Shown here: positions 23,741 to 36,500 of the stretch, piece after piece
Layout of the letters: the number at the start of each line of letters is the position of its first letter
How positions within the stretch are numbered: position 1 is the stretch's first letter
Translations under genes and position numbers: made by a program
The notes under the pieces: generated by a model
Databases searched by the model: none
What the model saw: the letters and a program-made list of their open reading frames with translations, nothing else
Told to the model about the DNA's origin: nothing
Source: Candidatus Didemnitutus sp.
GTDB taxonomy: Bacteria; Verrucomicrobiota; Verrucomicrobiia; Opitutales; Opitutaceae
Direction of reading: 5' to 3'
Assembly (NCBI GenBank): GCA_019634575.1
Contig: JAHCAY010000001.1
Span: 2,976,001 to 3,040,000 of the forward strand
DNA length: 64,000 nt

Positions 23741-24223
23741 TCAGGCTTCAAATGTATTGCCGAGCTCCTCCGCATGGCCGAAATCGCGCTCACGGTTCGA
23801 AAAAACTGCGAACGTCAACGGAGTCCCGAAGGGATTCAACGAGGCATGCGACATCCTCGTTGGTCGGCTTCTTTTCGGGTTCACGGTATCACCCACCAAC
23901 TCGTGGACCTCGGTGCGGGAACCAGCCTCGTATCTGAGGTGTGGCCTAGTTGACGCTCGCTGGATCTTCTTCAACCGTTCGAGCAGATGTGACGCGACCT
24001 TCTTCACTGCGTTGCGCTCAGACGTGCTGAGTTCCGGCCCTGGTCGAGTCAGAATGTCAAAAATAGGCAGCTCCTCTTCCTCCCGGACATGCCGCGTCTC
24101 TTCCTGCGTCAGCGTTCGACTAAAGGCCAACAGTTCATTGAGGAGGTCCTCGATGTTCTTACTGCCAGAGTTATACGCGGCGATCAGTGACTCGAACTGC
24201 TCCTGAAAATCGAGGGGAGCCAT
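23741..24223 (-). pseudogene. Remnant of a type I restriction enzyme R subunit (HsdR C-terminal domain)
   Basis: The 160-codon reading frame on the minus strand matches the HsdR C-terminal helical domain in its first about 90 residues: FQEQFESLIAAYNSGSKNIE, then LTQEETRHVREE, then ELPIFDILTRPGPELST and VKKVASHLLERLKK. A full HsdR has about 800-1100 residues, so nearly all is missing. The family pattern EGLSEEEL is shortened to EEEL, and a TGA in frame stands directly before the ATG. The tail after position about 95 does not look like HsdR, which implies a frameshift or fusion with other decayed sequence. No hsdM or hsdS is nearby. It begins 180 bp from tRNA-Glu, a common island site, and the tRNA-remnant spacer is AT-rich. 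It is judged a non-functional scar. Confidence 0.75.
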
Positions 24224-24563
24224 TCAGCATCTAATGGGGCGACGCGGATGGTCTTTTTGCGCGCGCAATCACCACCAAAGTCTTGCGCATCTCCTCTTCG
24301 AGGGGGCATGCTTAACTTTATCCGGTCTCGGGCCTTGGCGGAGAAATTTGCCAAACTGGATCATATCAACGCGCGCGCATGCCTCATGCACGCGACCTTA
24401 TTCGTGTCCTGAACCCTGCCAGCCCCGTTGTCGTCTTCCGGTTTGCCCGCCGCCGCCTTGGCGCTCTTGTGCCGAGGGTCGATGCGGGACTTCTCGGCGT
24501 GCAACGGGACTGGTTAGCGCTTGATCGCTTCCGCTCGGTCGCACCGGGCGTTCGCTACTACCG
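24224..24563. other. 340-bp region before the giant gene without a convincing gene
   Basis: Located between the HsdR remnant and the giant repeat-protein gene. A small plus-strand reading frame (24379-24567, 62 codons) overlaps the giant start by 4 bp, but its Arg/Val composition matches nothing I recognise. No clear -35/-10 pair, terminator hairpin or operator is seen. It may hold the promoter of the giant gene. Confidence 0.5.
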
Positions 24564-27500
24564 ATGAAAGTCCTTCGCATCACCGCCCTTGTCGCAATTG
24601 CCGTCGCGCTCGCCGTCGGCTGGCGCGTGTTTTCGCATCGCCAATTGCCCGCGAAGGCCTCCGCTGGCTCCGCTGTGGCGCAAGACGCACCGGTGCGCGC
24701 CACGCCGGTCGCTGCCGGAGCGGCGGCGACGGCGGCACCCGCCACCGCGGGTGCGGACTTACCCGCGATCTTCGGGGTGCGAGGGCCGGTGACCCTCGAT
24801 GAGGTGCCGACTGGACGTTTTCGCGAACAACTGGGGAAACTGAAGCCAGCCGCACGGGTGCAGGCCTTGGCTGCTCTCGGGCGATTGCGGGTGCCGTATC
24901 TCGACGTCGGCTCGCTCGCGACGGACGCGAATGGGCAGCTCTATTACGAATGCCAGCGCGAGCTCGCGGCCGCTGCCGTGGAACAGACCTCGCTGCCGGC
25001 GGCGAGCGCGGCGTTGACGGTCCCGCCCACGCCGCCGATTCGGCACAGCCGGCCCGGTGCGTCGCGCGTGCTCTACCTCGACTTCAATGGGCACGACGTT
25101 ACCGGCACCGCTTGGAACGAAGCCAATCCTTCCGCGAATCGCCCGGCCATCGGAACCTACGCCTGCCGCCCTTACGACACCGACGGTAACGAGGCCACGT
25201 TCAGTTCCACCGAGCAGGCGCAAATCGTCGAGATCTGGCAGCGCGTCGCGGACGACTACAGCCCGTTCGACGTCGACGTGACGACCGAGGAACCCGCTGC
25301 TTTCACCGCCACGACGCTCCGCGCGCTGATCACGCGCACCGTGGACGCCAACGGCGTGGCCAACCCTTCGAGCACCACCGCCGCGGGTGTAGCGTATATC
25401 GACGTTTACGGGCGCAACGACGTGGCGTGGTATTCGCCGGCATTCGTGTATTTCGATTCGCTTTCGGGCCCGGCCTCGGTGGCCGAGGCCGTGTCGCACG
25501 AACTCGGTCACAATCTCGCGCTCTCGCACGATGGCACCACCACCGCGCAGTATTATGGGGGCCATGGCACGGGCGAATTTTCGTGGGGCCCGATCATGGG
25601 CGCGCCTTACTCGCGCTCGATCACGCAGTGGTCCAAGGGTGAATACTACGCGGCGAACAATCCGCAGGATGACCTCGCCCTCATCGGTGCGCGCCTGACG
25701 CTGCGCGGCGACGCGGCCGGCGCGTCGCTCGCCACCGCCACCGACGCCCCGACGACCGGCAACGACGTCAGCGCCGCGGGCGTGCTTCTCAGCGCGAACG
25801 AGAGCCGGTTTCATCGCGTGGTCACGGCCGCGGGGCGCATTGGATTCAGCGTATCTCCGGTCGCCTACGGCAACACGGACCTGCGCTTGGAATTGTTGAA
25901 CTCTTCCGGGACCGTCATCGCCCTCGACGATCCCGCGACGACCCGCATCGGCGGCGTATTTACCGGGGTGCCGGTGCCCGCAGGCATCTACTACCTCAAG
26001 GTCACGGCGTCCGGCATGGGCACGCCTCTCGCCAATCCGCCGAGCGGCTACACCAGCTACGGCAGCGTGGGCCGATACGCGCTCGCCGGCACCGTCGTCG
26101 CAACCGCGCCGGTCATCACCAGCAGCAGCGTTGGGAGCGCCGCTGTGGGGCACCCTATCACCTATCAAACGACCACGGCTGGCTACGCGAGCGCCTTCGC
26201 GGCTGATGGATTGCCGCCGGGCGTCGCGATCGATCCGACCACCGGCATTCTCTCCGGCCGCCCGACGACGACCGGCGTTTTCTCGATCACGCTCCGCGCC
26301 ACCAACGACATCGGCACCGGCACCGCGACGCTGACACTGACGGTCAACGCTGCGGCGCCCGCCCTGACGACCGCGTCTGCCCCGGCGACCGTCCTCGCTC
26401 CGGGCGAGTCGACCACGCTCAGTGTCTCGGGATTCAGCGTGAACGGCGCGGTCGCTTACCAATGGTTCTGCAACGGCCGGCCGATCGCCGGAGCCACGAG
26501 CGCGACCTATGACGTCAGCGGCGCGGCGCAGCGCGGCTTCGCCGCGTATTGGGTGACGCTCACCAACACCATCGGCACGACCCGCAGCGCGCCGTTCTTC
26601 GTGAACACGGCGCCGGCGATCACTCGCGTGCGTGCTTGGGGCGCTGCCAGTGCGTCGAGCCAGACGACGATCCCGGCCGGGCTGAACCGCGTCGTCGCAG
26701 TTGCCGCAGGCAGTGGACACTCCGCGGCGTTGAAGGCCGACGGCACCATCGTGAGCTGGGGCTCCACCGGCGTGGCGCCGGCGGTGAGCGACGCTGTCGC
26801 GATTGCCGCCGGTTACGATTTCACCGCCGCTCTGCGGCGCGACGGCACCGTGGTGATCGGTGGCTCCGCCAACATGGGGGCCAATGTGCCGAGTGTGCCC
26901 GCGAACCTGCGCGATGTGGTCGCGATCGCGGCGGGCAATTACCATGTGGTTGCCCTGAAGTCGGACGGCACCGTTGTGAGTTGGGGTTCGGCGAGTTCGA
27001 GCGTGCTGTCGCCGCCCGCCGGACTGAGTGGGGTGGTGGCGATTGCCGCGGGCACCTCCAATTCGCTGGCGCTGAAGTCGGACGGCTCCGTCGTGAGTTG
27101 GGGGTCGGCCAACGCCGCGCCGCCGGTCGCACTGACCGGCGTGAAGTCCATCGCCACCGGCAATGGCAACGCGCTCGCCCTGAAAGCGGGCGGCACGACG
27201 GTTGGGTGGGGCAGCAATGTCGTGGCGGCTCCTTCAATGTTCGACGATCGCTCCCAACTCGCGCTCGACGCGGTGGGCGCATTTGCCGTCGGCCCGGATG
27301 GCCGGCTCACCGCTTGGGCCACCTCCGGCACGGGTGGCACGCCGCCCGCCGACCTTGGCCCGGTGTGGGGACTTTCCGCCAATTCCTATCACGCAATCGC
27401 GGTCTGCGATGCCGCGGCGGATACGGCGCCGACGATCGCCGCACCTCCTCAAAGCGCCACGCGCGGCCTCGGCGCGCCGCACACGCTGCGAGTGACGGCG

Positions 27501-30500
27501 ACGGGCCCCGGGGTGTTTTCCTACCAATGGCGCAAGGACGGGACGGCCATTCCCGGCGCCACGTCCACGACACTGGTCTTCAATTCGCTCCAACCGGCCG
27601 ACGCCGGCGCCTACGATGTCATCGTCGGCAATCATGTTGGCTCGACCACGAGCGCCGCGGCCGTGCTGACGATCGAGAATCCTCCGTTCGTGACAGCCGC
27701 GCCGCCGCGCATCAACGAGGCCGTCGTGGGCGCTCCGTTGACGCTCGCGGTCAATGTCACCGCGGCAAACGGCCCGCTTTCCTATCAATGGTTCCGCGAC
27801 AATCGCGCGATCCCCGGCGCGACGTCGCCGACCTATTCGCTCCCGTCGTTCACCGCCGCCGATGCAGGCGCCTATGTGTTGGAAAGCACGGATGCGCACG
27901 GCGTCGTGGTGCGCACCCTGACCTTCGTGCGTCCCGCGTTCGGCCCCACGCAGCTGGAGGTTTGGGGCAACAGCAGCTACGGGCTGAAGAACGTGCCGCC
28001 GACGCTCGGCGATGCGGTGGCATTCCGCATCGGATCGTCTCTCGCAGTGGCCGTGCGCGCCAACGGCGCCCTCGCGCTGTGGGGCGAAAGCGCGACCACG
28101 GCCGCCAAGACGTTCGCCGCCAGCGTGACCGACGCCGTCGCCGCCGCCCCACTGGACAACGGGTTTGTCGTGCTGCGCTCCGATGGCCGCGTCGTGACTT
28201 GGCGGAGCTCAGGTGGAGCGACCGTCGAACCCTATCTCGACGTGATCGCGATCGCCGCGAGCGACGGCTTCGCTGCCGCCTTGCTGGCCGATGGCACGGT
28301 GCGCACTTGGGGCGGCAGCTACGCCCCCACGGTGCCAGTGGAGCTAGCCGGCGTGACCGCGATCTCGGCCGGCGCCACGCACCTGCTCGCGCTGAAGCTG
28401 GACGGCACCGTGGTCGCACTGGGCGGCAACAACTACGGGCAAGCCACGGTCCCAGCGAATCTCGCCAACGTCGTCGCGATCGCCGCGGGCAATTACCATT
28501 CGTTGGCGTTGGTCTCCGGCGGCGCCGTCGTGAGCTGGGGCAACGGCACGTCAGTGCCCGCGGATTTGCCTGCCATCGGCGCGATTGCCGCGGGCTATAA
28601 CTTATCGCTCGGGCTCCGGGTTGACGGATCGCTCGCTCTGTGGGGAACGACGTCGTCGGACTACCTCACCTTTCCCGCCAATCTCTCCGGGATCGTTGCC
28701 GTCGGCGCTGGCTCCTCGGTGCCCGGACTTCTTCGACGGGCATCGGCCGATAGCGGCCCGGTCGTCGTGCAACAGCCGAACGCCGTCGTCACCGCGGCCG
28801 GCGAACACGTGCGGTTCACCGTGCGGGCGACCGGGACCGCGCCGCTCAACTACACGTGGCGCAAGAACGGCGTCGCGACCGGCGTGACAGCTCCGGTGTT
28901 CGACCAGCTGAATGTCCAGGCCAGCGACGCCGGCAGCTACGATGTGGTGGTCTCGAACCACGTCGGCTCGGTGACGAGCGCGGCAGCCGCCCTCTCGATC
29001 GTCACGCCGCCGACGGTCACCGCCGCTCCGCCGCAGCGCGTGCTGGCCCAGCCGGGTGGATACGTTCGCCTCGGCGTCACGGCGACCACGGCCCATGGCC
29101 CGCTAGCCTACCAGTGGAAGAAGAACAACCGGCCGATCTCCGGCGCCACGGCACCGAATCTCACGTTCCGCCAAGCCACTCCGGCCGACGCTGGAGCCTA
29201 CACCGTGGAGGTCACTGATGCGCTCGGCGCGGTCAGCCGCGCGACGACGTTCCTCGTGCTCGACCCGGGGCCGACGCAGGTGCGCACCGACTATTCCTAT
29301 CTAACCGACATTCCCGCGACACTCGGAGATGCGCTCGCCGTGCGCACGGGATATCTCACCGCAGTCGCGCTGCGGCGCGACGGCACGCTCGTGGGCTGGG
29401 GTGCGAATTTTGTCGGCGGGTTGCCGACGAGCACGGTGCCGTTCGTTGATGTGCGGCCTCTCGATTACGCCGGGCTTGCGTTGGGTGCGGATGGCAAGAT
29501 CGCGACTTGGGCGGATTCGCCCTACAGCACCTTGGGAAATCCGCCGGCGACGTTGAACAGTCTTGTTGCGATCGATGCCGCACGCGGATCCTCGATCATA
29601 TATGCCCTCCGGTCTGACGGACGGGTCTACTCTTGGGACTACTACGGCAACGTGGTGATGCTCCGAGAGCCAACGCTGCCGGTGACCGCGATCGCCGTCG
29701 GCACGTCGCATCTGCTGATGTTGCAGATCGACGGCACCGTGGTCGCGTCCGGTAGCAATTACGAGGGCGAGACCATTGTCCCTGCCGGCCTGACCGGCGT
29801 CGTGGCAATCGCGGCCGGGAACGACTTTTCGCTCGCACTGAAGGCCGATGGCACGGTGGTGCAGTGGGGATCCACCGTGAACAATGGGCAGTTCAAACCG
29901 CCCGCGTGGCTGACTGACGTTGTTGCTCTCGATGCGCGCGACAGCCGCGCCAACGCGCTGCGCGCAGATGGCTCCGTGGTGGGTTGGGGCTCCGGTGGCG
30001 CTTCGGTCCTGTCCTCCGTCGGGCCAGCTTTGACCGTTACCTCGGCGGGGAACTACTCGTCGAACGTGGTTTGGTTGCGCCGTTCGACGGGCGACGCACT
30101 TCCGACGATCACAACGCAACCGTCGGCTCCCTCGGTGATGACGGCCGGTGATACGCTGACGCTGCGCGTCGCCGCGAACGGTCCGGGCAATCTGGCCTAT
30201 CAGTGGCGCCGGAACGGCACGCCGATCTCCGGTGTGACGGCGGCGACCTACACGCTTTCCCCGATCGAACTCGCCGCTACGGGCGACTACGACGTCGTGG
30301 TGTCGAATCACGTGGGCAGCGTCACAAGCAACCGCGTGCCGGTGAACGTGCTCGCGCCGCCAGCCATCACCGGCACGCCCGTGCGCCGCATCATCGCGAG
30401 CGTGGGCGCACCCGTCACGCTCGCGTTCACCGCGAGCAGCGCGAACGGACCGCTCACCTATCAGTGGAAGAAAAACAACCGTCCGATCACCGGCGCGACG

Positions 30501-33500
30501 GCGGCGGCATACGCGTTGTCCAGCGTCACGCGTGTCGATGCCGGCGCCTACACGCTGGAGATCACCGACGCGCGGGGCGTCGTTACCCGCGCGACCACCT
30601 TCGTTTTGGTTCCCGGTGCCACCGCCGTGCGCGCGTGGGGTGCCAACGATACGGGCCAGACCGATGTGCCCGCCGGACTCGACGATGTCGTCGCCGTCGC
30701 AGCAGGCGGCTCGGGCAATCTGGCCTTGCGGGGAAACGGAGCCGTCGTGGCGTGGGGGCGCTACAGCTCCTACGGCAGTGCGATCACGGTGCCGACGGAC
30801 CTCGGCGAAGCGGTCGCCATCGCAACGAGTGGTGATTACGCGGCCGTGTTGCGCAGCGATGGCACGGTGCGCACGTGGGGCGCGGGCTACACCTCGTTGC
30901 CGGTGTCGGCGCGCGTGCGTGGCGCGATCAGTATCGCGTTAGGCAGCGGACAGGCGAGCGCGTTGCTGTCCGATGGCAGTGTTGTGACGTGGTCGCTCTC
31001 GACCGGCGCGGTGGTCGACATGGGCCCCTTCGGTGTTTCCGGCGTCGTGGCGCTCGCGCGCGGTTACGAGCATGTGCTCGCGTTGCAGGCGGACGGCAGT
31101 GTGCGCGGGTGGGCCGCGTCCACGTATTCCTCGTCGGTCAACGCCGCCAGCGTCCCCGCGAATCTTTCCCAGGTCTCAGCCATCAGTGCCGGCGGGTATC
31201 AATCCGTCGCATTGAAGGCCGACGGCTCCATCGTGGCGTGGGGCGACAACTCCGCCAATGTCGCGATCGGCCCCGGCGGCGCGTCCGCCATTGCGAGCGG
31301 CTCGAACTCCTCCGCCGCCTTGCTCACCAACGGCAAGCTCCGGGTGTGGACCACCAACGGTTCAATCGCGCTCACCACCGTGCCGGCCGACCTTGGGGTC
31401 GTCGTCGGCTTCGTCGTCGGCGGTTCGCATGCGCTGGCGATGCTGGATCGCTCGTCGTTGTCGCTGCCGGTCATTACCCAGCAACCTGCCGCCGCGACCG
31501 TGGCCGCCGGCGACTCTGCGATCTTCCGCGTCGCCGCGACCGGCGTGGCCCCCCTCAGCTATCAGTGGCGGAAAGACGGCGTGGCGATCGCGGGCGCGAC
31601 CGGCGCTGCGATGGTTCTCGCGTCTGCTCAGGTGGCGGATGTCGGGACTTACGATGTCGTCGTGTCCAACCTCGCTGGCTCGGTCACGAGCCAGGGCGCG
31701 GCGCTGACCTTGGCGGAAGGCCCGCAGATCACCTCGGCCCCGGCGCGCCGACTCGTGGTGGCTAGCGGTGCGCCGACGACCCTGACGGTCGCGGCGAGTT
31801 CGCCCTTCGGCCCGCTCACGTATCGCTGGAAAAAGAACAACCGGCCGATCGCCGGCGCCACGTCTGCCACGCTGGCGCTGCCCAGCTTCACCGACGACCA
31901 AGCCGGAGCCTACACCGTCGAGGTGATCGACAGCCGCGGCGTGGTGTCGCGCGCTACTTCGTTCGTGCTCGCGGCGCGCAGCAACACGCAGTTCCTGGCC
32001 TTCGGCGATGTGCCGGCGAATCTCGCAGCGGTCCCGGCCGACGCGGGCAACTCGCTCGTGTCGCTGGCGGCGGGATCATCCCACGCGGTCGCGCTCCGCG
32101 CCGACGGCACCGTGGTGGCTTGGGGTTCTAACACCTCCTTGCAGACGAACGTGCCCAGCGGCCTCGCCAATGTCGTGGCCGTCGCGGCGAACGGCACCAG
32201 CAGCATGGCGCTCAAATCCGACGGCACCGTGGCGACGTGGGGCCGCAGCTACGCGGCGGTCGAAACTGTGCCCGGGTTGAGCGAGGTCATCGCGATCGCG
32301 ACCTGCGAATCCCACCACCTCGCCCTGCGCGCGAACGGCACCGTCGTGGCCTGGACGCGCAGCGACGTCGCCGATCCCATCCAGACACCGGGCAATTTGC
32401 CCGCTTTGCTGGCGGGGCTCGCCGACGTGTCGGCGATCGCCGCGTATTCGGGATATTCCGCGGCCGTGAAGGCGGACGGCACAGCGGTGGTCTGGGGAGC
32501 TTCGAGCAACGATTCGCGGGTCACAGGTGCGGCCGGCCAATCCGGTCTCGTGAAAGTGGCGCTGAGCTCGACCACCGCGCTCGGCTTGCGTGCGGACGGA
32601 ACAATCGTGGGGTGGGGTAGTGGCAGCTACGTGCTGCCGGTGCCGACCTCGTTGCCGCCGGCCCGTGATCTCGGCTTGGGTTATTATCACGGTGTCGTGC
32701 TGAAGGCCGACGGCACGGTGACCGGTTGGGGCCACAGCACCTACGCCCAACCTTCCGGGCAGGCGGATGTGACCGGTGCGTTCGCGATCGCCCTCGCCGA
32801 TTTTCGCACGCTCATTCTGCGAGAAGGACCGAGCGACGCCGCGCCGACCATCGTCACCGCACCTGTCAGCGCGCTTGTGGCGGCAGGCACCGACGCGACT
32901 TTCACGGTGGTTGCGAGTGGCATCGGCCCCATCCGCTATCAATGGCGCCGCAACGGCACGCCAATCGCCGGCGCCACCGCCGCCAGTCTGACCATCCCGG
33001 CCGCCACTGCCGTCGATAACGCCAGCTACGATGTCGTGGTGTCGAACCACGTCGGCTCGACGACGAGCACAGCAGCCACGCTCACGGTCGTGACGCCGCC
33101 CAATTTCGCCACGATGCCCGCGGCCCGCCAAGTCGTGACGATCGGCCAACCGGCGACGCTGAGCTTCACGTTGGCCGGCGATACCACGGGCCTCGTTTAC
33201 CGCTGGTATTTCAACACGCAATTGATCGCCGGAGCGAACGGCCCCAGTTACGCGATCCCGTCGGTGACCACCGCGAGCGCGGGCGCCTACACGCTCACAG
33301 TGACCAATCCGCAGGGTTTAACCGTCCGCCGCACGAGCTTCGTGCTGCTCGACCGCGGGCCGACACGCGTGCGCGCGTGGGGCAACAGCGACTATGGTCA
33401 GCTGGCGGTTCCGGCGGCACTCGGCGACGCGATCGCCATTTCCGCGGGCAGCACACACGGACTCGCGCTGCGGCGTGATGGCACGGTGGCGGCGTGGGGC

Positions 33501-36500
33501 GGGTCGAACAGCAGTGCGGCGAGCGTGCCGGCCAACGTCGCCGATGTCGTCGCCGTGGCCGCCGGCGCCTCCCACTCGCTCGCCCTGCGCTCCGACGGCA
33601 CGGTCCTTACTTGGGGCGGCGGCGGCTCGGCTCCGAGCGGCCTCCGCGATGTCATCGCCATCGCTGCCGGCGATAACCGCAGCATCGCGCTGAAGTCCGA
33701 CGGCACGGTCGTGACTTGGGAATACAGCTCCAGTTCCACCACGCCGCCTGCAGGTGTGACCAACGTCGTTGCCATTGCGGCAGGTGCGACGCAATTCCTC
33801 GCGCTGCGCGCGAACGGCACGGTCGCCGCGTGGAGCAACGGCACGACTTACAACAACGAGACGAACGTGCCTGCCGGGCTCGCGGGAGTCGCCGCGATCA
33901 CCGCGGGCGGGAATACGTCGGCCGCGCTCGGCGCGGACGGCAAAGTGACCATTTGGGGTTCCGGAGCGTCCAATCTCGCGATCGGCAATACGGAGGCTAC
34001 GGCCATAGACTGCGGTTCGAATTACGGCCTGCTGCGCCTGCGGGATGGAAGTTTCCTCAGTTGGGGTGACACCTCGTCAGGCGCCCGCAATCTCCCGACC
34101 GATCTCGGCCTCGTGCACGAGTTCGCCGCGGGCGGCAACTTCGCGCTCGCGCTCTGCGGCGCCGTCGGCGACACCGCGCCGGTCATCACCACTCAGCCGC
34201 AAGGCGCGCTGGCCGCGCTCGGCGGAAAGGTCACCTTCAGCGCGTCCGCCACCGGCAGCGGCACCCTCAGCTACCAATGGCGCCGCAACGGTCTGGCGGT
34301 CTCCGGCGCCACTTCGCCCACGTTGCGGATCAATATCACCGATGCCAGTGTCGCGGGCGCTTACGAACTGGTCGTGACGAATTATGTCGGCAGCGTCACG
34401 AGCGCTCCTGCGGTGCTGACGCTCGCGCCGGCGCCGGTGTTTACCACCCGCCCGACGCCGCGACTCACGCCGACGCTCGGCCAGCCCGTCACGCTCACTG
34501 GCAACGCGACATCCGCAACCGGACCGATTGCCTACCGCTGGAAGAAAAACAACCGTCCTATCCCGGGCGCGACCAGCGCTACATTCTCGCTCGCCGCGTT
34601 CACAAACGCCGACGCCGGCGCCTATACGCTCGAAGCGACCGACGCCAACGGACTCGTCGGTCGCGCCACGACGTTCTTGCTGCCCGACTACGGTCGGACG
34701 GAAGTGGTCGCTTGGGGCAACACCAGTGGCACGGGGCCGGTGCCCGCCGGACTGGATAACGTCGTCGCGGTTGCGCCGGGCTATTATCAGGGTGCGGTCC
34801 TCCGTCGCGACGGCACGGTGGCCGTGTGGAGCGCGCAAAGCTCTTCAGCTCGAAATGTGCCGGCCGGGCTGGCGGACGTCGTCGCCCTCTCCTCCGGCTC
34901 CGAATACACGCTGGCGCTCAAAGCAGACGGCACGGTGACCGCGTGGGGTTACGCCAGTTACGGGCAGACCACCGTCCCGGCAGGCCTGACCGACGTCATC
35001 TCCGTTCTCGCGGCTGACGGAAACGCCTTCGCGATCAAGTCAGACGGCACGATTGTCGTGTGGGGCGATAGCTCCAGCGCCGTATCCAAAGTGCCCGACG
35101 CAGTCACCGACGTGTGCGCGTTGGCCGTGAGCTCGCACGCGCTCGCGTTGCGCGCCGATGGCACCGTGATGGCTTGGGGCGCAAACAGCAGCGGCCAGGC
35201 GACGGTGCCCGCCGGGTTGACCGGTGTCGCGGCGGTGTCCGTCGGCGATTATCACTCGCTCGTCCTGCGGGAGGATGGCACGGCCGTCACTTGGGGTGCG
35301 CTCACGAGCGCCGAGCTCGCGCTGCCTTACGACCTCGGCGGCGTTCTCTCCATCTCGGCTCGCAGCAACCTTTCCGCGGCGATCAAAGCGGACGGCAACC
35401 CGATCGTGTGGGGCAGTAACAGCTATGGCGTGAATGCTCCCCCAGCGAACCTCGGCGGATTTGTCGCCCTCGCCCTTGGCCGAAATTCTAACGTTCTGGC
35501 GGCCCGGACCGCAGGCGCCGACGCCCTGCCGGTCATCACCGCACAGCCGCAATCGGCCTACGCGGCGCGCGGCGGCGCGCACACGCTCTCGGTCACTGCC
35601 ACCAGCGCTCGCCCCCTATCGTATCAGTGGCGGCGCGCGGGCACCGTCATCGCCGGCGCGACCGCGGCGACGCTCGAACTTACGGCGCTGACCGATGCCG
35701 CGAGCGGCGACTACGACGTGCTCGTCAGCAATCCGGCGGGCACAGTCACCAGCGCGGTGGCGACGCTCACCGTCACCACGCCGCCGACCGTGGTCACGGC
35801 CCCGGCCGCGCGCGTGGTGGTGTCGCCCGGTGCGCCGCTCACGCTCTCTGCCACGGCGACGAGCGCCAACGGCCCGCTCTCCTACCAGTGGCGTCGCAAC
35901 AACTGCCTCTTGCCCGGAGCGAATTCGGGCACGTTCTCGCTCGGTTCTTTCACCTCGGCCGATGCGGGTGCCTACACGCTCGAAATCTCCGATGCTCGCG
36001 GTGTGCTGACGCGCGTGACTTCCTTCGTGCTCGCGGCGCGCGGGCGCACGCAACTGCGCGCTTGGGGCGCAAGCCCGGCGACCTCCTTGCCCATAGCGGT
36101 GAGTGACGCGATCGCTGTCGCGGCCGGCTCTTATCATTCGCTGGCCCTGCGCGCCGATGGCACCGTGCTGGCGTGGGGCAGCTACACGACCGATGCGTAT
36201 GCCGTTCCGTCCGATTTGCGGGATGTGGTGGCGATCGCCGCGGGAGACGGATTCTCGCTGGCATTGCGGCAGGACGGCACCGTGCGTGCGTGGCAGAACA
36301 GCTATTCGTCCACGACGCCGAGCGCGTTCGTTCCCGCGCTGACCAACGTGATCGCCATCGCGGCGGGCGAGACCGCCGTGGCCTTGTGCTCCGACGGACG
36401 CGTGGTTTCGTGGCATCCCCTCGCATCTTCCACTGTCTTTTCCGTGCCGCCGTCGGCGAAGGGTGCCGTTGCCGTCTGTGCTGGCGACTACCAGGCTATG

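Noticed and set aside
23741..23900. A possible VapC-like (PIN) C-terminus in the tail of the HsdR remnant (RDFGHAEELGNTFEA)
   Set aside because: The match to the PIN tail is short, and the acidic catalytic residues of PIN domains are absent. Kept as part of the decayed region.
23484..24563. A second copy of the tRNA-Glu 3' end as island boundary
   Set aside because: No repeat of the T-arm and acceptor sequence was found by eye downstream within the window.
24379..24567. A 62-codon frame ending on the ATGA of the giant gene
   Set aside because: No recognisable domain or signal; the 4-bp overlap may be coincidence. Left as uncertain sequence.
24759..26945. A 728-codon frame on the minus strand opposite the giant gene
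   Set aside because: The Arg/Asp/His-rich translation has no motif and lies antisense to the protease domain. It results from the high GC content in the third codon position.
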